This document shows, piece by piece, positions 57,533 to 64,000 of a stretch of DNA of 64,000 bases (positions within the stretch are counted from its first letter, which is position 1; each line of letters opens with the position of its first letter). The notes under the pieces were generated by a model. It ran no database searches, was not told where the DNA came from, and saw only the letters and a list, made by a program, of their open reading frames with translations. The DNA comes from Agitococcus lubricus (GTDB taxonomy: Bacteria; Pseudomonadota; Gammaproteobacteria; Pseudomonadales; Moraxellaceae), in assembly GCF_003051055.1 (NCBI RefSeq), contig NZ_QAON01000001.1:62001-126000 (forward strand), in the 5' to 3' direction. A program made the translations under genes and the position numbers.

Positions 57533-59641
57533 ATGAGTGCTGGACTAGATGTATTATGTCAACATCTCAGCAGCTATTTAGCCCCTGAGCAAATAGCTGA
57601 AGTCCGTGCTGCATATCAGTTTGCCGACCAAGCCCACCAAGGTCAGAGCCGTCGCGATGGCACCCCGTATATTACGCATCCCTTAGCCGTTGCTGACATT
57701 CTCAGCAAAATGCACATGGACCATCAAAGCCTGATGGCTGCTATGCTACACGATGTTATTGAAGATACTGGCATCTCTAAAGACGAATTGAGCAAACTGT
57801 TTGGTCAAGAAGTAGCTGAACTTGTCGATGGCGTGACGAAACTCGAAAAAGTGGGACATATTTCTAAAGCGGAAGCCCAAGCCGAAAATTTACGCAAAAT
57901 GATGTTGGCCATGACCCAAGACATTCGTGTCATTATTGTCAAACTGGCCGACCGCTTACACAATATGCGTACCTTGCATGTGCTAAAACCCGAAAAACGT
58001 CGCCGTATTGCCCAAGAAACTTTGGATATTTATGCCCCTTTAGCCAACCGCTTAGGGATGAATACAGTACGTGTCGAATTAGAAGATTTATGTTTTTATG
58101 CTCTCTTTCCCATGCGAGCGCCGCTGATTCAAAAAGCGGTCAAAGTCGCACATGGTAATCGCAAAGAATTGGTCTATACCATTCAAGAAGCTATCAAAAA
58201 ACGTCTTGCCGAAGAAGGCATCAACGCGCGGGTTATTGGCCGCGAAAAACACCTGTATAGCATTTACCAAAAAATGAAGGAAAAACATAAATCTTTCAAT
58301 GAAATTATGGATGTTTATGGGTTTAGAATCATTGTCGACAGTGTAGACACTTGCTACCGTACCTTAGGTGCGACCCATAATTTATATAAACCCATTCCCG
58401 GTAAATTCAAAGATTATATTGCGATTCCCAAAGCCAATGGTTATCAGTCGTTACACAGTGTGCTCAAAGGCCAACGTGGTGTCCCCATCGAAATTCAAAT
58501 TCGTACCGAAGCGATGGAAGCTATGGCCAACAACGGGATTGCTGCACATTGGCTGTATAAAGACGGCTTCACGAATACCTCACAAGCGCGCGCCCGCGAA
58601 TGGATGTCATCTCTCCTAGAACTACAAAAAACCGCAGGTAACTCTTTAGACTTTATCGAAAATGTAAAAATTGACTTATTCCCTGACGAAGTGTATGTAT
58701 TTACCCCTAAAGGCCGTATTTTAACCCTGCCTAAAGGCGCAACACCTGTCGATTTTGCCTATGCCGTACACTCTGATATTGGTAACAGTTGTATAGCCGC
58801 TAAAGTGGATTCCCGACTTGCCCCCTTAAGTTTAATCCTAGAAACGGGACAAACAGTCGAAATAGTGACTGCACCTGGTGTGTCACCTAATCCTCACTGG
58901 TTAAATTTTGTCATCACCAGCAAGGCTCGCACGAATATCCGTAACTTCCTAAAAGACCAACAAATCACACAATCTGTAGAATTAGGACAACGCTTATTAG
59001 ACCGTGCTTTATCTGCTTATGGGACACGCCTCAATCAAGTCAATCGGCATTTGATTCAACAAGTGCTCACCGAACTGAATTTTGCGAATTTAGATGCGCT
59101 TTTAGAGGATATTGGTTTAGGAAATCGTGCGCCACAACTGGTAGCTCGTCGATTGTTACCTGAAGATACCAAAGAGCAAGCACGACCACAAACACGGCAC
59201 TTAGCAATTAGCGGCACTGAAGGTTTAGTCGTGTCTTATGCACGTTGTTGTCGGCCTTTACCCGGTGATAGCATTATTGGTCACTTGAGTGCAGGCAGGG
59301 GCATTGTAATTCACCGTGATGTCTGTAATAACCTTGTCTCTGAACTACGCGACAATCCCGATAAATGTATGCCACTTCAATGGTCTAAAGATATTAGCCG
59401 TGAATTTCAAAGTGAACTACGCATTGAGCTAGCCAATCAACGCGGCATGCTGGCTGAAATTGCCCGCGAAGTGACCATTAGCGAAGCCAATATTGAAGGC
59501 ATACACATGCAAGAAAAAGGCTCACATCACGCCGTTCTCAGTATGAGCTTAACCGTCAAAAACCGCATTCATTTAGCCCAAATTATCAAGCGTATTCGTA
59601 TTTTAACGGGTGTTGAAAAAGTCACGCGTGTACGCGCATAA
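57533..59641 (+). CDS. spoT: Bifunctional (p)ppGpp synthetase/hydrolase SpoT
   Basis: A 702-residue RelA/SpoT-family enzyme. The hydrolase HD domain is intact (THPLAVADIL, MLHDVIEDT, KLADRLHNMRTL), as is the synthetase domain (YGFRIIVDSVDTCYR, GKFKDYIAIPKANGYQSLH), followed by TGS (EVYVFTPKGRILTLPKG) and a C-terminal ACT domain. The intact HD site distinguishes it from RelA. A compact palindrome lies in its upstream region. It sets ppGpp levels and has rpoZ, part of a ppGpp target, next to it. Confidence 0.96.
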   Translation: MSAGLDVLCQHLSSYLAPEQIAEVRAAYQFADQAHQGQSRRDGTPYITHPLAVADILSKMHMDHQSLMAAMLHDVIEDTGISKDELSKLFGQEVAELVDGVTKLEKVGHISKAEAQAENLRKMMLAMTQDIRVIIVKLADRLHNMRTLHVLKPEKRRRIAQETLDIYAPLANRLGMNTVRVELEDLCFYALFPMRAPLIQKAVKVAHGNRKELVYTIQEAIKKRLAEEGINARVIGREKHLYSIYQKMKEKHKSFNEIMDVYGFRIIVDSVDTCYRTLGATHNLYKPIPGKFKDYIAIPKANGYQSLHSVLKGQRGVPIEIQIRTEAMEAMANNGIAAHWLYKDGFTNTSQARAREWMSSLLELQKTAGNSLDFIENVKIDLFPDEVYVFTPKGRILTLPKGATPVDFAYAVHSDIGNSCIAAKVDSRLAPLSLILETGQTVEIVTAPGVSPNPHWLNFVITSKARTNIRNFLKDQQITQSVELGQRLLDRALSAYGTRLNQVNRHLIQQVLTELNFANLDALLEDIGLGNRAPQLVARRLLPEDTKEQARPQTRHLAISGTEGLVVSYARCCRPLPGDSIIGHLSAGRGIVIHRDVCNNLVSELRDNPDKCMPLQWSKDISREFQSELRIELANQRGMLAEIAREVTISEANIEGIHMQEKGSHHAVLSMSLTVKNRIHLAQIIKRIRILTGVEKVTRVRA

Positions 59642-59691
59642 GTTAAGATAGGTCACTAACCCCTCTATTTTACTGTCCTTAGGAACATATT

Positions 59692-60072
59692 ATGTCTCGC
59701 ACGATTATCAGTACTGTACATGCCCCTGCCGCGATTGGTACATATTCTCAAGCCGTCAAAGTGGGCAATACCGTTTATTTGTCGGGTCAAATTGCATTAG
59801 ACCCTCAAACGATGCAATTAAAAGACACGATTGAGGCGCAAATTGTACAGGTATTTGAGAATCTTAAAGCCGTCTGTGAAGCCGCAGGTGGTAGCCTTCA
59901 AGACATGGCTAAATTAAATATTTTCTTAACCGATTTAAGCCACTTTGCTTTAGTCAATGAAATCATGGCACGTTATTTCAGCCAACCCTATCCTGCACGC
60001 GCAGCGGTTGGTGTTGCCTCATTACCAAGAGGTGCGTTGGTTGAAATGGATGGTATTTTAGAACTCGCTTAA
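59692..60072 (+). CDS. ridA: RidA family enamine/imine deaminase
   Basis: A 126-residue trimer-forming protein that hydrolyses reactive enamine intermediates from PLP enzymes. [19 protein letters not shown], the active-site Arg in [19 protein letters not shown] and the terminal Glu are present. AGGAACAT precedes the ATG. It follows spoT as in other gammaproteobacteria, and its 3' end overlaps the convergent epimerase gene by 15 bp. Confidence 0.96.
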   Translation: MSRTIISTVHAPAAIGTYSQAVKVGNTVYLSGQIALDPQTMQLKDTIEAQIVQVFENLKAVCEAAGGSLQDMAKLNIFLTDLSHFALVNEIMARYFSQPYPARAAVGVASLPRGALVEMDGILELA

Positions 60073-60957
60073 AGCCGCACGGCTATCGTCAATTAATGAG
60101 CGATAGCCTTGCTTATAATCGGTATATTGAAAAACATAGCCTAATTGTTTAAGTGCTTGATTACTCAAACGTTTATTACGTGGCGCAGTATTAGTTTTAG
60201 GGACAGGCGTTAAAGCCAACTGCTCCGCCAACCAATCCAACACCTCAGCTTGCAAAACAGGACAATCATCCACTCCCAAATAAACAGGTGATAAGTGTTG
60301 CTCCGTTTGGGCAACCGCCAGCAAATGCAACAAAATCCCCACCACATCCTCAATATGAATACGATTTGACCACAAGCCTGTTTCTACAGGTTTTGCCGCT
60401 TTTAGCCAATTAATTAAACGCAAACGCCCTTCACCATAAATACCTGCACATCGTAATATCGTGCTTGGCCATGTTTGCAAACATAAGGCTTCGGCTTGCA
60501 ATAAAATCTGACCATTAAAACCTGCCACTTCGGGCGGCGTTTGTTCATCGACCCACTGCCCTGCATCCTGACCAAAAACACTGCTTGACGAGACAAAAAA
60601 CACGCGCTTAGGCTGATGATGTGCCAAGGCTTGAGCAATATTTTTTAAGCCATCCATAAAGACCTGTTGGTAGGCTTCTGGAGTTGATGCACTTGGGCTT
60701 AAAATAATAAAGATATAATCAGGCGATAACGAGGACAAGCTAAAAGGCTGACTCACATCTTGATTAATCACCGTTACACCTGCCAACTCTAAAGGTGAAC
60801 GTTTAATAATCGTTAGCTGATGACCGATACTGATTAGCTTGTTAGCCAAACGTAAACCCACATCACCACAGCCAATTAATAAAATCCCCCCCTGCCTATC
60901 GGCCTCCCCCCTTAATAAGGGGGGATTGAGGGGGGTAAACGAATTTATATTTGCCAT
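60058..60957 (-). CDS. NAD-dependent epimerase/dehydratase-like protein (YeeZ type)
   Basis: A 299-residue Rossmann-fold protein of the extended SDR type. The nucleotide loop is [15 protein letters not shown], with [13 protein letters not shown] and the C-terminal [11 protein letters not shown]. It resembles E. coli YeeZ. Relatives start a few residues before the Rossmann loop; here an extra segment reading [14 protein letters not shown] lies in between and coincides with a palindromic repeat at DNA level, so the N-terminus has probably been extended by an in-frame insertion. The start lies 3 bp after the brnA stop, suggesting shared transcription. Confidence 0.82.
   Translation of the reverse strand: MANINSFTPLNPPLLRGEADRQGGILLIGCGDVGLRLANKLISIGHQLTIIKRSPLELAGVTVINQDVSQPFSLSSLSPDYIFIILSPSASTPEAYQQVFMDGLKNIAQALAHHQPKRVFFVSSSSVFGQDAGQWVDEQTPPEVAGFNGQILLQAEALCLQTWPSTILRCAGIYGEGRLRLINWLKAAKPVETGLWSNRIHIEDVVGILLHLLAVAQTEQHLSPVYLGVDDCPVLQAEVLDWLAEQLALTPVPKTNTAPRNKRLSNQALKQLGYVFQYTDYKQGYRSLIDDSRAALSEF
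60886..60935. repeat. G/C-run palindromic element inside the epimerase gene
   Basis: About 50 bp: an inner CCCCCC-TTAATAA-GGGGGG palindrome and an outer C7 ... G6 pair. The encoded peptide contains NPPLLRG, a sequence typical of such elements when translated. Confidence 0.7.
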
Positions 60958-60960
60958 CTA

Positions 60961-61287
60961 TTAAACATGCCTCAACTCTTCACGCAATACCTTACGCAAA
61001 GTGTCCTCCAACGTGTGATGATTCATTGCTTCACGCAAAGTCGCATTAATTAAGGTTTGATAACCTCGTCCACCTGCTTTGTCCTTAAAATATGCCACAA
61101 TATCAGGGTCTAAGGTGATATTGATTTTCGTTTTTTTCAGTTTGGTTTGTACCGCTTGTTGCCAAACTTCTTTATTAACCACCTGACCTGCTACTTTATA
61201 ACTGGCACGGTCAAAATCAGCTTGTGTTATTTCAGGATATTCATCCATATCTTCATCAGAGGTTTTGATAGTAGAGATTTGTTTCAT
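60961..61287 (-). CDS. brnA: BrnA-type antitoxin
   Basis: A 108-residue antitoxin of the BrnA family. The C-terminal part has the ribbon-helix-helix-like KTKINITLDPDIVAYFKDK followed by GYQTLINATLREAM. BrnA neutralises BrnT and binds the operon promoter. Its start lies 32 bp inside the toxin gene, typical of the pair. The N-terminal ~35 residues, including PEITQADFDRA, match the family's acidic lead. Confidence 0.9.
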   Translation of the reverse strand: MKQISTIKTSDEDMDEYPEITQADFDRASYKVAGQVVNKEVWQQAVQTKLKKTKINITLDPDIVAYFKDKAGGRGYQTLINATLREAMNHHTLEDTLRKVLREELRHV

Positions 61288-61525
61288 GACGATTAGCCTT
61301 TCTCATCGAAATAATACGAATAGTTTGGTCATCTTCAACATGCACCACAACTACAATCAGTGTTTTTAATAAGCCCAAAGCAATCATACGTTGTTCGCCA
61401 TAAGCCATACGATTATCTTCAAAAGTTACTAAAGGATTATTAAAAACCTGCTCAGCATCCGCAAAATCTAAACCATGCTTTTTAAGATTACTTTGTCTTT
61501 TAGCTTCATCCCATACATAACGCAC
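61256..61525 (-). CDS. brnT: BrnT-type ribonuclease toxin
   Basis: An 89-residue toxin of the BrnT (RelE-like fold) family. It begins MRYVWDEAKRQSNLKKHGLDFADA, the family signature, and ends with IISMRKANRHETNLYY. BrnT cleaves RNA and slows growth when free. The gene overlaps brnA by 32 bp. A MITE-like hairpin lies 45 bp upstream. Confidence 0.92.
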   Translation of the reverse strand: MRYVWDEAKRQSNLKKHGLDFADAEQVFNNPLVTFEDNRMAYGEQRMIALGLLKTLIVVVVHVEDDQTIRIISMRKANRHETNLYYQNL

Positions 61526-61569
61526 TTTTTGATAAACTCTTTGCTGATAGTATAGATAATAATATATAT

Positions 61570-61664
61570 GACTTACGCATTGTGCTGCAATTAACGCGTT
61601 TTGTGAGCTAAATATCGCAAAGTGCGATTATTTAGTGAGCAAATAAGCGATAACCGCGTAAGTC
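61570..61664. mobile_element. MITE-like hairpin with GACTTACGC ends
   Basis: About 95 bp with inverted ends GACTTACGC/GCGTAAGTC, flanked by TAT on both sides. Inside, TGAGCTAAATATCGCA and TGCGATTATTTAGTGA are nearly self-complementary, so the whole can fold into one hairpin. The ends match the element at 35937-36109. Confidence 0.6.
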
Positions 61665-61765
61665 CTATACAGTTAAAAAAGATTAGTTTAACAAGATATT
61701 TGCCATTTTCACTATTCACTCATAAACTAAAACAATCAATATTCAAAATCTAATTCTTAAAAACT

Positions 61766-62653
61766 ATGACCCTAACCGACCTACGCTACTTAGTGACGCT
61801 TGCCGAATTACGCCATTTTGCCAAAGCCGCAGCCGCGTGCTTTGTGTCCCAACCTACCCTGAGTATTGCTATCAAAAAACTCGAAGATGAGCTGGGTTTA
61901 CCATTATTTGAACGCCACCGACATGACGTATTAGTCACACCCGCAGGGGAACGCATTATTGAACAAGCACGGGTGGTATTGGCCGAGGCCGAACATCTGA
62001 AACACATTGCGCAAGCGCAACACGATGAATTTGCACAACCCTTACGTTTAGGCGCTATTTTTACCGTAGCGCCTTATGTTTTTCCTAGCTTAATTCCTGC
62101 CTTACACCAAAGTGCGCCCAATTTACTATTATATCTCGAAGAGAATTATACCCATGTCTTAAGTGAAAAATTAGCCCAAGGTGACTTGGATATGATTTTG
62201 GTTGCCAGCCCATTTGAGCAAATTGAGACCCAACACCAACTATTATTTGAAGAAGACTTTTTACTACTCTTACCCAAACAGCATGCGTGGCAAACACAAA
62301 GCCAAATTGACAACCAAGCACTCGCAGAAGCCCCCATGCTGATGTTAGGCGAAGGCCATTGTTTTAGAGACCAAAGTCTCGCCACTTGCCCGATGAATAA
62401 TCCCAAATTAAACAATGGGAACTCCTTAGAAACGCTTCGTTTTATGGTCGCTAATGGCTTGGGCTTAACCATTATTCCTGCGATTAGCGTCCCTTTTCTG
62501 ATTAACGACGGTTTAACTACCCGTCCTTTATTACACCCACCCACGCGACAAATTATGGCGGTTTGGCGCAGACGCTTTCCCCGTCCTAATACCATTCGTG
62601 TGCTACTATCCACGTTACAACAACTTCAGTTATCAGGAAGCCGCCCCTTATGA
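61766..62653 (+). CDS. oxyR: LysR-type regulator, OxyR
   Basis: A 295-residue LysR-family activator of peroxide defence. The N-terminal HTH has TLTDLRYLVTLAELRHFAKA and QPTLSIAIKKLEDELG. The redox centre of OxyR is visible: GHCFRDQSLATC places two cysteines nine residues apart, equivalent to Cys199 and Cys208 of E. coli OxyR. ANGLGLTIIP near the end is also conserved. It overlaps recG by 4 bp (ATGA), an arrangement also known in pseudomonads. Confidence 0.94.
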   Translation: MTLTDLRYLVTLAELRHFAKAAAACFVSQPTLSIAIKKLEDELGLPLFERHRHDVLVTPAGERIIEQARVVLAEAEHLKHIAQAQHDEFAQPLRLGAIFTVAPYVFPSLIPALHQSAPNLLLYLEENYTHVLSEKLAQGDLDMILVASPFEQIETQHQLLFEEDFLLLLPKQHAWQTQSQIDNQALAEAPMLMLGEGHCFRDQSLATCPMNNPKLNNGNSLETLRFMVANGLGLTIIPAISVPFLINDGLTTRPLLHPPTRQIMAVWRRRFPRPNTIRVLLSTLQQLQLSGSRPL

Positions 62654-64000
62654 GTCAACTACTGACCCATATCCCCATTCAACACTTAAAAGGGGTAGGT
62701 AGTGCTTTAACAGAAAAATTAGCCCGCTTAGGCTTATTCACGTTACAAGATTTAGTCTTTCATTTACCGCGTGACTATGAAGACCGCAGTCGTATCACAC
62801 CCATTCAACAAGCACGCGCAGGCGCGACGCTGCTCATCGAAGGCGAGGTTGTGCAGTGCGAAGTGGCACAAGGAAAACGGCAATCCTTAGCGGTGCGTGT
62901 CAGTGATGGGTCGGGACAAGTGACACTGCGTTTTTATCATTTTTATCCTCAACAAAAAGAACATTTCAAACGCGGCACGTTGATGCGTGTGTTTGGTGAG
63001 TTTCGTTTGGGACAGAGTGGTTTAGAACTGTATCATCCCGAATATAAACGCGTCAGCGCGCATGCCCCCTTACCTGACGCGACTTTGACTGCGCTATACC
63101 CTACGACTGAAGGTCTCACCCAAGCCAAACTACGGCAACTCATTGACGAAGCCTTAACTTATCTCTCGCCACAGTCTTTGCCCGAGTTATTGCCCAGCTA
63201 TCTGAATAGCAAATACTCTCTCATCAGTGCGATAAAAACCTTACATCATCCACCCACCGACCATCAACGTGAATTATTTATGATGGGCATGCACCCTGCC
63301 CAACAGCGTTTGGCCTTTGAAGAGCTCACAGCCCATCAAATCAGTTTGGCGCAACGTCGACAGCATGTTCAAGCCCTACGCGCACCCTCATTTAGCCAAG
63401 ACTGCCCGTTGGCACCGCAATTTCTTAAGCAACTACCTTTTACCATTACGCAAGCACAACACCGCGTTTGGCAAGAAATTGCCCACGATTTAAGTCTCAA
63501 TCAACCCATGTTGCGATTAGTACAAGGCGATGTGGGTGCAGGCAAAACCGTGGTCGCGGCCTTAGCCGCTTGCCAAGCGATTGGCAGTCAATGGCAAGTC
63601 GCACTCATGGCACCCACAGAAATTTTGGCTGAACAACATTACCGTAGCTTTAGCCAGTGGTTTACAGACTTAGGTCATCGTGTTGCATGGTTAAGTGGTA
63701 GACAAGGTGTTAAAGAGCGTAATGCCGCCTTAGCCCTTATCGCAAGCGGTGAGGCGCATATTGTCGTAGGGACACACGCCTTGTTTCAAGACAGTGTGCA
63801 GTTTGCGCGTTTGGGGTTGGTGATTATTGATGAACAACACCGTTTTGGTGTCGAACAACGCTTGGCTTTACGCCAAAAAGGTGAACAATGGGGCATGTGT
63901 CCACATCAATTAATTATGACCGCCACCCCTATTCCGCGTACTTTAGCGATGAGTGCTTATGGCGACTTAGATACCTCTATCATTGATGAATTGCCGCCTA
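62650..64000 (+). CDS. recG: ATP-dependent DNA helicase RecG, N-terminal part (cut by window edge)
   Basis: RecG remodels stalled replication forks and recombination intermediates. The visible 450 codons include the N-terminal wedge domain (HLKGVGSALTEKLARLGL, OB-fold about 60-150), Walker A GDVGAGKTVVAA, APTEILAEQH, DEQHRFG and TATPIPRTLA. The second helicase domain lies beyond the window. The ATG at 62650 overlaps the oxyR stop. Confidence 0.96.
   Translation, partial: MSQLLTHIPIQHLKGVGSALTEKLARLGLFTLQDLVFHLPRDYEDRSRITPIQQARAGATLLIEGEVVQCEVAQGKRQSLAVRVSDGSGQVTLRFYHFYPQQKEHFKRGTLMRVFGEFRLGQSGLELYHPEYKRVSAHAPLPDATLTALYPTTEGLTQAKLRQLIDEALTYLSPQSLPELLPSYLNSKYSLISAIKTLHHPPTDHQRELFMMGMHPAQQRLAFEELTAHQISLAQRRQHVQALRAPSFSQDCPLAPQFLKQLPFTITQAQHRVWQEIAHDLSLNQPMLRLVQGDVGAGKTVVAALAACQAIGSQWQVALMAPTEILAEQHYRSFSQWFTDLGHRVAWLSGRQGVKERNAALALIASGEAHIVVGTHALFQDSVQFARLGLVIIDEQHRFGVEQRLALRQKGEQWGMCPHQLIMTATPIPRTLAMSAYGDLDTSIIDELPP

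Noticed and set aside
62146-62613. 155-codon open frame antisense to oxyR
   Set aside because: Overlaps a clear OxyR coding sequence and shows no motif.

Overview
The window looks like a chromosomal segment of a gammaproteobacterium of moderate-to-low GC. Gene order supports this: ftsH-folP-glmM-tpiA-secG-tRNA-Leu-tRNA-fMet-rimP-nusA-infB-rbfA-truB-rpsO-pnp runs in one direction, and pyrE / ExoIII-Crc / rph / yicC / gmk / rpoZ / spoT / ridA / oxyR / recG matches, as I remember it, the arrangement in Pseudomonas. A sulfite-exporter family gene and many small palindromic repeats would fit a Beggiatoa/Thiotrichales-type organism. That placement is an inference from style, not a demonstrated identification.

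Layout. 1-2.3 kb: 5' part of rnr, a TauE/SafE transporter and tRNA-Leu(CAG). 2.3-5.6 kb: an accessory patch with two copies of a REP-like element around a tiny membrane protein gene, a 15.75-copy octanucleotide array, and an AraC-type regulator divergent from a secreted lipase. 5.6-10.8 kb: rbgA, an NRDE protein, lgt-thyA, then folA and msrA among small palindromic repeats. 10.8-17.6 kb: rho, trxA, ppx, a MEST-like hydrolase and ppk1. 17.7-20.6 kb: envelope genes (mtgA, an exported unknown, an exported START protein, a rhombosortase-like protease). 20.7-25.4 kb: a TRAP-type system made of a fused permease, a solute-binding protein and a TatT-like lipoprotein. 25.8-43 kb: the large RNA-metabolism, translation and cell-envelope cluster on the minus strand. 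43-53.5 kb: yhbY, ruvX/yqgE, an SDR, cytochrome c5, gshB-pyrE, ExoIII, a heptad-repeat lipoprotein with a methyltransferase, a c-di-GMP regulator with an Hpt protein, and rph. 53.7-64 kb: yicC, a DUF3422 protein, gmk, rpoZ, spoT, ridA, an epimerase, a BrnT/BrnA toxin-antitoxin pair, oxyR and the 5' part of recG.

Most genes are housekeeping: transcription termination and antitermination (rho, nusA), translation initiation and ribosome maturation (infB, rbfA, rimP, truB, rlmE, rbgA, yhbY), RNA decay (rnr, pnp, rph, yicC), folate/thymidylate synthesis (thyA, folA, folP), polyphosphate turnover (ppx, ppk1), stringent response (spoT, rpoZ, gmk) and redox protection (trxA, msrA, gshB, oxyR).

The unusual material lies mostly between genes: at least five families of small palindromic or MITE-like repeats, one apparently inserted in frame into the epimerase gene; a 21-bp-phased direct repeat that looks like an AraC-family operator in front of the lipase; and a three-component TRAP/TatT cluster with a fused permease. 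Start codons were re-chosen where a ribosome-binding site or family alignment argues for it. All family assignments come from reading motifs by eye; no database search was run.
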